Shown here piece after piece: positions 35,989-45,899 of a stretch of DNA of 64,000 bases. Source of the stretch: Campanula takesimana (Eukaryota > Streptophyta > Magnoliopsida > Asterales > Campanulaceae); the NCBI GenBank assembly GCA_026119855.1, contig JAOWBW010000320.1:372001-436000 (forward strand), in the 5' to 3' direction. A model generated the notes under the pieces. That model was not told the origin of the DNA. It searched no databases and worked only from the letters and a program-made list of their open reading frames with translations. Within the stretch, counting starts at the first letter, position 1. Every line of letters starts with the position of its first letter. A program made the translations under genes and the position numbers.

Positions 35989-36056
35989 GACGCAAAAGAG
36001 ACGCCCGCTAGATTGAAAACCCGAAAGGGCGGTCTAGGCAAAAAACAGGGTGCGTC
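35989..36056 (+). promoter_or_regulatory. Hairpin H2 (GACGC type) in element 6
   Basis: GACGCA (35989-35994) pairs with TGCGTC (36051-36056). CTAGA pairs with TCTAG. CCC-GAAA-GGG forms the tip. A-tracts flank both sides. Confidence 0.68.
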
Positions 36057-38147
36057 ATAAAAAAAAATGAGAGAGTGAGAGAGAGAAGGGAAAGAGAAAT
36101 GGAGATCCCCGGCCTCTAAAGAAGACAAGTTCTACATTGAATCTCCTCAGCAAGTCAATTCCCCACCGAGTCAACTTTGGGATTGCAAAAGGCTCGACAA
36201 GATATAGCACCATCAAAGGTTGTCTTGGTTTATCGGCATCATTGTCCAGCAATGTGCATTTTTTGGTTCATGAAAAGAAGGCCCGTGGTAACCAAGATCC
36301 ATCCGAGAACAAGCCCATCATAAAAGGGCACGAGGTTGCACAAATAATCCCTAGCTAGTCGATTGGCTTGGGCAGCAAATAGCAACAACATGTGTCTCAG
36401 TTTTCAAGGCTTCTTCAAGAATGTGCTTCTAAAGTACGCCGAAAGGCTCCCGAGAAATGGAGTAGCTCTTGCCATATCCTCTCATGTTTATTCCCTCACA
36501 CGAGGACGAGTCACTCTTGCTTTGCTCAACAAATGGTGACGCCCTAGGGGCTATGTGACTCAAGAACAAGGGATTATTTTGCTTCATTTGGCAATCAATA
36601 CGCCCTAGGGGCTATGCTCAAGAAAGATGTGTGAGACTATCCTCAAAGTCCCTCAAAAGGGACGTCAAAAAGCCCTCTTGTCATGTGTGCCCGTGCTCGT
36701 TTCCCCAATCAAGGGTGGACCTTTCTCGCAATCAATGATGGCACTCTAGGGTCTACGGTCAAGTCTTAAAGGCTCCCTCGGCAAAGAGCAATTAACTCCC
36801 CAGCAGTATCCCCAGCCAAGTCATGTGCAACATTGGAAGCTTCCTCAATTCGGCACCGAAGGTATCAACGGGCTTCGCACTCTACAATCTTTTGGGCTAC
36901 GGCATTACAGTAATTCAAGCAAAGGGCAGTATTAGGGCTTCGCGACCGACAGTCTTTTGGGCAACAATACTCGTGCAAGTGCAATGTGGAGTAGTCTTAT
37001 GGATCCATGAGAACAATCAAGATTCAAAGGTCTCTCAACACTTCAAGTCAAAGGCCTCTTGGTTTTAAATGAAGACTCGGATGTTATGAATAAAGTTGAT
37101 GATTTTTGTTAGAACTCACAGCGAGATTTTGAAGGAAGTCTTAGAGAAAAGGAAAAAGATTCAATATGCTAAACTCTAATCAAAACAGGGTTATAGCGGC
37201 AAATGCCATGGCCAATCCCAATGTTTCTGCAATTCAGCACCCCCTTCTCCAAGATCAAAAGCACAAGGTGCAGCTCAGATAAAGTTGGGCCACAGCACTA
37301 GTTGCATCCGAAGATCCTTCATTAGTTCAACTCAAGAAGAGTCAAGCAAGCATACTCATTTGAGACTTTATCACGCCAAGACCTTATCCTCCGCGACCTC
37401 GACAGCACCGCAAGACATTACTGCATCCTTTGATATAAGCCCTCAGCCATTTTGGTATCGACCACAATGAGGCCATTCATCTCCCCAGTAAGAGCAAGAA
37501 GGAGATCTCTATCAAGAATTCTACCAAACGGTACATCCGCTCTCAATGCCGAGCCAATCACGAGATAATTTAGGGCTTTACAATGAAAGGTTTTCAAATC
37601 CCGCCATCTACAAGCCCACGACACTTGGGGCTTGGCAATCTCTCGAAGCTTGGCATCAACGATCTCCTCTTGGGGCTTGCTCACTACAACAACAAAGGGC
37701 GATTTACTCGAATGGGCCAAGAGCTGATTTATCTTGGAGCTACGCAAGTCCCTCAAAATTTGGCATCAAAGGCATTCTAGGGGCTTTACAATCAGCAACC
37801 CCTCATCTCGGCATCAAAAGCCTTTTGAAGCCCCATAATCGGCAAATCTCTTGGGGCTAGACATCAATCTTCGTTGGGCACACCGGCGACAACAGAATTC
37901 AAGCGAGGCAATCCGGACTTCGACTGAACATGACTTGATCTTGGGTTGGCTTCACAAGCACACAATGGTTAAAATGGTTCACCCACGAACTAAAAAAAAA
38001 TCTTTTCCTCACATGTGTGCATATTCTTTCCTTTCTAATCTAAAAAAAAAAAGATTTTTCTTTTTCTTTTTCTCCTTCTATGTGCAAAAGTATGTGCTTT
38101 ACTTTGCTTTGCTCCTAGCTTCTCCTCCAGCATTCTCCATCATCCTT

Positions 38148-38191
38148 GAACTACGCTGGTCTGATTCCCTTCAAAGGATACGTAGGCAGCC
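38148..38191 (+). promoter_or_regulatory. Hairpin H1 in element 6 (second)
   Basis: GAACTACG...ACGTAGGCAGCC with inner TCC(C)TT/AAGGA, one bulged base. Confidence 0.62.
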
Positions 38192-38649
38192 TTTGGCACG
38201 ACCAACCCATCATTCAGAATATCACATCAACAACATTCCATCGAAGGCAACGGCAGTTCATCATCTTCATCAAAAGTATCAACATCCTTCGGCAATCCAT
38301 CTCCAATCAAGCGGCAATGGTAAGTGAAGGTATGAATGCACCCGAGGCTTTCCTCAAACCACACCGCACACAAAATCACTTTCTCCATTCCTACAAAAGC
38401 TCTCTCTCATGCAAAACTGCTCTCAAATCACATTGCACCACGAGCACAATTTCTCTTTTCATGCATCTTCTTGCAGAAACACATATACCTGCCAAGCACA
38501 CACATAACAGGTATCACCACGAAGTCAACAGCATCCGCTACTCGAGGCACTTCATCCCCAGCAGAAAATGGTCCACAGTCAACCATGCCCGCATCCCCGC
38601 AAAAGTCAACTGCAACACCAAGCAGCACACGGCTTCAAAGCAGCAATTC

Positions 38650-39285
38650 GTCAACAAAGGTTCACTAACGGCCTCGAAGGTTCACTAACGGCCTCATCAA
38701 TGGATTTCACTAACGGATTCATCAACAAAGGTTCACTAACGGCCTCGAAGGTTCACTAACGGCCTCATCAACGGATTTCACTAACGGATTCGTCAACAAA
38801 GGTTCACTAACGGCCTCGAAGGTTCACTAACGGCCTCATCAACGGATTTCACTAACGGATTCGTCAACAAAGGTTCACTAACGGCCTCATCAACGGATTT
38901 CACTAACGGATTCGTCAACAAAGGTTCACTAACAGCCTTGAAGGTTCACTAACGGCCCCATCAACGGATTTCACTAACGGATTCGTCAACGAAGGCTCAC
39001 TAACGGCTTCCTCAAAGGTTCACTAACGGCCTCATCAACGGATTTCACTAACGGCCTCCTCAACAAAGGTTCACTAACGGCCTCATTCAAGGTTCACTAA
39101 CGGCCTGTTCAAAGGTTCACTAACGGCCTCATTCAAGGGTTCACCAACGGCCTCCTCAAAGGATCACTAATGGCTTCCTCAAAGGTTCACTAACGGCCTC
39201 ATTCGAAGGTTCACTAACGGCCTCATTCAAGGGTTCACTAACGGCCTCACTTAACGGATTCAGCCGGCAGGTTTACCAACGGATC
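38650..39285 (+). repeat. TTCACTAACGG tandem array in element 6
   Basis: Roughly thirty copies of the core TTCACTAACGG in alternating units of about 19-22 bp (GGTTCACTAACGGCCTC) and about 31 bp (ATCAACGGATTTCACTAACGG), grouped into a higher-order unit near 38640-38940. Each has CTAACGG, close to the MYB3R/MSA core. It lies just before the polypurine tract of element 6. Confidence 0.85.
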
Positions 39286-39472
39286 ATGCCACCCCCTCTA
39301 CCAACAAAAGACGCTCACACAGGGAGCGCACCCCTATCTCTAGCAATTTCAAATTACTGCTTTCATCGAGTCTTTGCTTTCTTTTCTTTCTTTTTCTTTG
39401 TCGATGTCCTCGGCGGGTGTTTTTACTTTCGTCGATGCATTTTGCTTCGCAATCCACGTCCCCGAGGGGCTC

Positions 39473-40707
39473 TGTAGACACCCCGCCTTGGACCTCTCAC
39501 CCCGATTGCATACAAAGTATTTTTATTTAACTTATTTTTGTTGATTTCTGTTACTTCGGTTAAGTTCCTAACTGATTCCGTTAGTTTTGGACTAAACTGC
39601 ATAACAGAGTTAACTTTTAGGGTCATTCTGTCATTCTGTCCTTCTCTGCCGCGGGCGCACGGGCTGCGCGTGCGTCTCGCCCCTAAAGCGGGACCCGCGC
39701 GCCTCCCATTATGGCAGTAACGGATTGCACCTTATTTCCCTCCCTTTTCTTATTTACAAACATCTTTTCTTGATCACAAAAACCATCTTTTTACATCCAC
39801 ATTCATCCCCCCTAGTTTTGTAACCTCCCAATCCCATTATTCTAGCCCTTTCATTAAACAAAAATATTTCTTTTTATTAATATTTGATTTTCTCTTTATT
39901 ATTTATTTATTATTTTTATTTATTTGTGATTGGTCAACTCCATCTCACATGGATTGACCAATTTCCCTCTAAGTTTTCCCTCCTCTTTTTACCTATAAAA
40001 ACCTCTCATTTCTACCTTAGAAAGGGACTCTTTTTACACTCTTTGGACCAACTTCATCTTCCTTACAAGAACTATACACAAGTTCTCTCAACACATTTTC
40101 TCTACAAACAAACACTACACAAAGTGTTGCACAACCATTTCTCTACAAACAACACCATCTTCAAGTCAAAGTCTAAGGTCCTCTTTTCTAATGGTACTTT
40201 TTATTCTTCTTCTCTTTTATTCTAGTCTTACTAGTATGAAATCCCCATCAATTGGGACATGACCAAATGACCACTTTACTACATTAAAGTTGGTTAAGGT
40301 TATCTCCCTACATTTTAATCTCTACTTTAATTTCCTATACATTTCTTAATGTAATTGTTTAGCATAAATTTATAAATAAAACAATTCTCTTTTCTTCCCC
40401 TTTTTATTTACATTATAATTGTTAGCACTGTTAATAAATTGAAGGACATTTAGCATTAGAACACCAATAGTAGCAAGACCCGCATAAGCGGGGCGGAGTG
40501 GGTGTTTAAGTACTTCCCACTCCGTCACCTAACCCCCGAACCCTTCTCTCCCGAATCTCTGGTTTTGTACACAAATTAGGCTATTTCTAGGTTTTTCTTA
40601 TGTTCCTTTAAAAACATAGGTGGCGACTCTAAACAATCTAAAACAAGTTAGACATCCTAGGATAATTCACCGCTCTAGCCAAGTTGTGGTTTCCCGGGGT
40701 ATCTACA
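39473..40707 (+). mobile_element. 3' LTR of element 6
   Basis: 1235 bp; polypurine tract CGAGGGGCTC directly before it; TATA box at 39993-40000. It differs from the 5' LTR by a few substitutions and small indels, which suggests a fairly recent insertion. Confidence 0.92.
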
Positions 40708-40712
40708 ATGAT

Positions 40713-41510
40713 ATGATCATACACTCCAAAGGCTCTGATGGGCAGTACTTTGTTGACCTCAGAAAGTTCTTTGAGAGGTTGAGACACCACAAGATGAGAC
40801 TTAATCCGGCCAAGTACACATTTGGGGTAGTGAAAGGAAAGGTCCTTGGGTACATGGTCACTGAGCGTGATATAGAAGCAGACCCCGCTAAGATCAAAGC
40901 CATCATTGACATGCCTCCACCTAAGACGCAAAGAGAAGTCAAGGGATTCATGGGTCGCCTTCAGTACATTAGTCATTTCATTAATCAACTCACGACGATG
41001 TGCGAGCCCATTTTTAAGCTCCTCAAGAAGAATGCATCCCTAGAATGGACCGAAGAGTGCCAAGAAGCCTTTGAAAAGGTTAAGGAGTACTTAGTGAATC
41101 CGCCCGTGTTGGTTCCACCGCATAAGGAGAAACCATTGACCTTGTACCTCACACTCAATGATACTGCATTAAGGGCTATGCTAGCACAAGAGCAACCCGA
41201 TTCGAAGAAAGAGAATGCCGTGTACTTTGTCAGCCGTCGCTTCCAAGGGGCTGAATTGAATTACTCTGCATTAGAAAAGTCGTGTGCTGCACTGGTATGG
41301 GTAGCTGAGAGACTAAAGCCGTACATGGAGGCGTTTCCTGTACAACTGATCGCAAGAATGGACCCAATAAAGTACATCTTCGAGAAGTCGCATGTCTCCT
41401 CTAGGATAGCCAAATGGTACTTCATGATCGCGGGGTATGATATAACTTACATCACACAGAAATTCGTGAGAGGAAGAGTCTTCACGGATCATTTAGCCGA
41501 ATTTCCATGA
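40713..41510 (+). pseudogene. pol: Element D RT end and RNase H
   Basis: Resumes the RT right after element 6: FFERLRHHKMRLNPAKYTF, LGYMVTERDIEADPAKI and the thumb GFMGRLQYISHFI, then the Ty3-type RNase H (LTLYLTLNDTALRAML, VYFVSRRFQGAELNYSALEK). The first RNase H aspartate position appears as LND. The ORF ends at TGA 41508-41510, but the frame continues into the second RNase H. The stretch before 40708 belongs to the LTR of element 6. Confidence 0.88.
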
Positions 41511-41980
41511 GATGAAGCGAAGGGGGAAGACCCGCGATTCCCTAATGAGGAAATTATGACAATAGCATAAAATAAGTGGCAATTATTTTTCGATGGAGCA
41601 ACCAATAAATGGGGATATGGCATTGGCATGTTACTAGTAGATCCCTCAGATTTCTACACTCTACTCGCAATCCGCCTTGACTTTGAAGCCACTAACAATA
41701 TTGTCGAGTACGAAGCTTGCATAGCGGGGCTTGAAGCAGCCTTAGAAAGAAATGTGACCGAACTAGAAGTGTACAGAGATTCAAAACTTATAATCTATCA
41801 GTCACTCAAGAAGTGGAAGGTACAAGATCCTACACTCCAGAAATATAACGACCATCTCCAAGACTTGGTCAAACAGTTCAAAGAGGTCACTTTCTACTAC
41901 CTTCCTAAAGATAAGAACCGCTTAGCAGACTCGCTAACCATGCTAGCATCACTTGTGGAGATTCCCGAATGGACTGAGGT
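41511..41980 (+). pseudogene. pol: Element D archaeal-type second RNase H (aRNH)
   Basis: This second RNase H is specific to Tat-lineage elements. In the pol frame, after TAA 41568-41570, the domain runs WQLFFDGATN (first Asp), NNIVEYEACIAGLEAAL (Glu), EVYRDSKLI (Asp) and NRLADSLTML (last Asp), so all four acidic catalytic positions are kept. It is one of the best preserved parts of D, broken only by the stops before and after it. Confidence 0.88.
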
Positions 41981-43336
41981 TAAAAACTTCAAAGCCACGA
42001 GGCAAACGACTCCCGCTTATTACTCAATCATAGACCTGCACGACTACAAAGAAGAGTGTGGCTCTGTTTCCGTAAATACCTTGGACGATAAACCTTGGTA
42101 TTATGATGTATGGCGTTTCCTCCTAGATGGAACATTTCCATCAGACACATCACCTAAAGCAAAGATAGACCTCAAAAGGTTTGCCGCCCAATTCATTATT
42201 ATAGGTGATCGCCTCTACAAGAAACACCACGAGCAGTGTCTACTTTGTGCCGATGAACACGAAGCCGTAGAAATTATGGACCAAGTCCATCAAGGAGTCT
42301 GTAGAGCCCACATGAATGGCAATATGCTAGCAAAGAAAGTCATACGACTAGGGTACTACTGGGCCATAATAGAAGCCGACTACACCGACATGGTTAAGAA
42401 ATGCCACAAGTGCTAGATACATGCCAACTTGCAACACGCACCACCGTCCGTGTTATACCCCATGACATCCCCCTGGCCATTTTCTACATGGGGAATAGAC
42501 GTCATTGGTAAAGTCTCACCAACAGGCCATAATGGGCACTCATTCGTGTTAGTCGCTGTTGATTACTTCACTAAATGGATCGAGGCTCAATCCTACAAGG
42601 TCTTGAATGCCAGAAAGGTGGCTGAGTTCATTAAGACCAACATTATATGCCGATATGGGGTACCTCATGAGATGATATCTGACAATGGATCACACTTTTA
42701 GAAAGAATGCGACCAACTACTTGCAGAGTATAAGATAGAGAGACATCAGTCATCACCATACCGACCACAAACAATGGAGCAGTCGAAGCTGCTAACAAGA
42801 CCATTGAGACCATCATTAGGAAAATGGCTAAGACTAGCAGAGCCTGGCCCGACAAGATACCTTTTGCACTCTGGGGATACCGTACCTCAATCCGTACCAC
42901 CACCGGTGAGACTCCCTACGCCCTAGCCTATGGGATGGAAGCAGTGCTACCAATCGAATTAGAAGTACCATCACTAAGGGTTCTCCTAGAAAACCAAGTA
43001 AATGAAGTCGCATGGTTGGACAGCCGTTATGAATAACTAGCCCTGCTAGATGAACGACGACTTCGAGCCGCCAAGCATATCCAAGCAAATCAACGGAGAA
43101 TGGCCCGAGCATTCAATAAGAAAGTCAAGTCTAGAAACATCAAAGAAGGGGACCTTGTCCTACGTGAACATCGTCCTGGACCATTAAATCCTATAGGAAA
43201 GTGGGGACCAAGATGGATAGGCCCTTACATATTCAAGAAGGTATTCTTTGGAGGAGCGGTACAACTCGCAGACCTAGATGGAGATCAACTGCCGAAGCCC
43301 GTCAACATGGACAAGCTGAAGAAGTACTACTCATAG
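41981..43336 (+). pseudogene. pol: Element D integrase
   Basis: The HHCC zinc domain (VHQGVCRAHMNG, CHKC) is followed by TAG 42414. The core shows WGIDVIGKV (first Asp) and ISDNGSHF (second Asp), then TAG 42699. The catalytic Glu region is lost to a one-base shift near 42770. A further TAA lies at 43034. The C-terminal end (EGDLVLREHRPGP, GPYIFKKVFFGGAVQLADL) reaches a stop at 43336, with no chromodomain, as expected for Tat. Integrase inserts element DNA; this copy is dead. Confidence 0.9.
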
Positions 43337-43362
43337 ATTCGTCTCCTATTTCAAAAAAAGGG

Positions 43363-43483
43363 GCTCGCTAGGTTGAAAACCCGCAAGGGCGGCCTAGGAA
43401 AAAATTAGAGCAAATAGCACGAGAAAAGAAGTCCGCTAGATTGAAAACCTAAAGGGCCGGTCTAGGCAAAAATTAGGATGTGC
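43363..43483 (+). promoter_or_regulatory. Two tandem H2 hairpins just after pol of D
   Basis: 43363-43411: GCTC/GAGC outer, CTAGG/CCTAG middle, CCC-GCAA-GGG tip. 43417-43483: GCAC/GTGC outer, CTAGA/TCTAG middle, CCTAAAGG tip. They begin 27 bp after the pol stop, in the same order (GCTC type then GCAC type) as in element 5. Confidence 0.7.
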
Positions 43484-43520
43484 ATAAAAAAAATTATATA
43501 TATATATATAATATATAGGG

Positions 43521-43563
43521 GACAATCTCGTACGAGACACCTATGTCTCGTGTGAGACATGTC
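43521..43563 (+). promoter_or_regulatory. Palindrome doublet P, site 4 (after pol)
   Basis: Arms ATCTCGTACGAGACAC and TGTCTCGTGTGAGACA, after a short TA microsatellite (43491-43517), in the gap between pol and the 3' end of the antisense gene aORF1. Confidence 0.65.
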
Positions 43564-43597
43564 AGTCAGCAGACATAATTTTCTCTTTTTTAAACTA

Positions 43598-43655
43598 GAA
43601 CTACGATGACCTGAGCTCCTTATTTAATTGATGTAAAAGGAGAACGTAGGCAGCC
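43598..43655 (+). promoter_or_regulatory. Hairpin H1 after pol of D
   Basis: GAACTACG...ACGTAGGCAGCC with an inner stem CTCCTT/AAGGAG and a loop of about 15 nt. The inner stem is longer than in most copies. Confidence 0.68.
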
Positions 43656-43849
43656 TTTTGGTCCGGTCTATTCAATAAATAAAATCAAAATCTTGTCTTC
43701 TTATTAATTGAATGCATTTCAAGAAAACAATATGAAAATTTCCAACACGAATACCAACTTGCAAAAGAAAAATAAATAAAATACTAAAAATTTAAACATT
43801 GGTCTATCTATGGCAATCTCTCGATACTCCTAAGGATCTATTTCTTCCT

Positions 43850-45328
43850 TCACTTAGTAAGGGCTTGACCACGATCCGCTTTGTCATCCCTCTTCCTCTT
43901 GAACCAAGGTATCTCAAAACCAGGAGGAACATCAAGTCGACTGAACACTGAGGGAGTCAGTCTCGCAAACACATGAGGCCTATCCAAAGCTTGAAATTTA
44001 CCGGGAAGCCCGCTTGATCTCTTCTCGTAAAAGTCACTATCCAGACAATCTTGAATGGCATCTACTCTGACATTAGAAGGATCCTCCTTAGCTTCCTTCT
44101 CCCTCAAATTCAAGCTAGGCTCGAATTGGTCCCCCAACAGAGAGCGGCGAATCTCATCAATACCATCAACACTGGGACGGATTTCTTTAAGAAACCAATC
44201 CAAATATTTGTCGGATAAATAGATGCTCCCTCCATCATGACGAAGATTGGTCCAACGATCCATAGTGGTTCCTTGCCCCCAAGCGCGAGCCAATCTCGTA
44301 GAGAACTCTGAGTCCATGAAAGAAATGTTCTGAGGTTGTCCCTCCAACACGAAAGTGTCCTGCTGTTGACCGAATTGCCGCATTACCCTCCGAGCAAAAT
44401 AGAAAGAGGAATCCCTCAAACCCGGAAGGACGACCTTGTCGTACCCAAGGGTATTAGCTATAAACCTCCTCACCTTCCAAAAGGATGGGCACCAAACAAT
44501 ATCATTAGTCTCCGCTTTAGCAAAAAGATGGGCCCACTCCTCAATGATGAGACCCTTCACCAACAGTCTCCGCCTATGGAAAGTTTAAGGAGAATACTTG
44601 ATCGGAGAGTCCAACAATTTGAAATGTTCTCTGAGCCAAATGGTCAACAATAATGGACTTCACCGAGTCATAGAGCCGGTTTGGTGTAGCTCATCACCAT
44701 GAAGGGTCTCCCCCAAGATGAGAGGAATTATGTTGAAGGCCCGTCCTCTAGCTTGCAGAACGATGTCCACGAGCTCCGTGTTCGTCATGCCACACTTGCT
44801 CATGAAAAGCACACTTCAAAATAAGCACAATGCCAAGAGATAGTACTGAGAATCCACACCATGACCACGAGTCACCCGACCCTTAAATATCCTAAGCAAA
44901 GACTGGAGATCGATATAGCGGTTGTGAATGTAACTCTGCGTCTCGGGAAGGCCTATACTCAATAGATCCCTGAGAGACTCCGCAAGTACCTTGTCATAAT
45001 TGGGCACCGCAATCACCCCTGTCAATGGCATATCCAAGATAGCTGCCATCTCCTCCACAGTAGGGACCATCTCATTAAGTGAAAAGTTGAAAAGATGAGT
45101 CGAGGGATCCCAAAAGCGTGCAACTCCCTTTAGAAGGTCCCATTCCGGTTTTAGATTCTTCAAGGTGAAAAGAATCTTGAAAAACATCTCCACGAATCTC
45201 TCTTGGTGAGGTTTATTGAATGAACGAAAGAATGTTGCTAAATCACCCTTGTAGCGTTCCACTAATTCTGAGTCCAAGGAGAACTCATCAACAATTATTG
45301 ATGAAGGGACGGGCTTACTTAAGGCCAT
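43850..45328 (-). pseudogene. Antisense gene aORF1 of D, DUF7745-like
   Basis: An intronless gene on the strand opposite to gag-pol. Start chosen at ATG 45328 (MALSKPVPSS). The first 170 residues include RFWDPSTHLFNFSLNEMV and PTVEEMAAILDMP, typical of a large plant family annotated as DUF7745, often found next to or in retroelements. After TGA at 44818-44816 the same frame continues with SKCGMTNTEL and, after two frame changes (about 44680 and 44590), a 237-residue C-terminal part (IIEEWAHLFAKAE, DDKADRGQAL). A TATA box (complement at 45418-45426) lies about 90 bp upstream. Function unknown. Confidence 0.72.
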
Positions 45329-45481
45329 TGGGAGCAAAAGGTTGAGAATTTTACTCCAAAAGAGAGATTCCCAGAACTGATTTAAGACTGCATGGCATTC
45401 TAGCACGGACTAGAGGTGTTTATATACAAGTTTGGATACCAAATCCTCGAGGAAAAAGGAGAAACAGCCGCAGACCAACGG

Positions 45482-45523
45482 GATGACTCGTACGAGACAT
45501 CGATGTCTCGTACGAGGCATCTC
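45482..45523 (-). promoter_or_regulatory. Palindrome doublet P, site 5 (153 bp before aORF1)
   Basis: Arms GACTCGTACGAGACATC and GATGTCTCGTACGAGGCATC, near-perfect. It lies 153 bp upstream of the aORF1 ATG and about 55 bp upstream of a TATA box (TATATAAAC on the minus strand). Confidence 0.72.
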
Positions 45524-45899
45524 CCAGTACAGAACAAGCAACAACTCTGATCAAATCCCAGGTTGCCCGGCAAGTCAAAACATGTCTCAACCACCCCAGA
45601 AACTCACCCAAAACAGTTTATACATCACATACAAATGGCCCAACATGAATCCATCTCATAAAATTACCCCTCGGTTGACCAACCGGATATGAGTCAATAC
45701 ATTTACACAGTCAGAAATAAAACTAAAATTAACTAATGTATTGTGTGTTAGAGTTAGGAAATAACTGTTGCATAGGTACACATAGAAAAAGTTGCCTTCG
45801 CCTACATCGAGGCAATAAGTACATCATCAACAAAAAGAGGGAATGGGGACCATATCTACTCGGTATCAAAAGAAAAGAGACATCGCCATCGCCACGTGA

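Larger units (their letters stand above)
34843..38640 (+). other. Noncoding post-gag region of element 6
   Basis: About 3.8 kb where pol would be expected. No RT, RNase H or integrase motif in any frame. It holds A-runs (34955-34973, 35285-35299, 35349-35378), two H2 and two H1 hairpins, and GGGGCT-rich text around 36540-37860. ORFs of 60-180 codons near 37850-38690 are compositionally simple and unrecognised. Confidence 0.65.
31763..40707 (+). mobile_element. Element 6: gag-only Tat-like element inserted in D RT
   Basis: 8,945 bp with direct LTRs, perfect 5-bp target sites ATGAT (31758-31762 and 40708-40712), a tRNA-Arg PBS and polypurine tract CGAGGGGCTC (39463-39472). It encodes only a gag with a nonsense mutation. 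Its LTR termini (TGTAGACACCCC) match those of D, and its leader, H1 and H2 modules match D and element 5. Confidence 0.93.

Noticed and set aside
37851..38759. ORFs of 158 and 180 codons in element 6
   Set aside because: They overlap each other in different frames, have low-complexity Ser/His/Thr composition and cover an H1 hairpin. No family recognised.
43491..43517. TA-rich run as a possible origin or promoter
   Set aside because: Short dinucleotide microsatellite without other signals.
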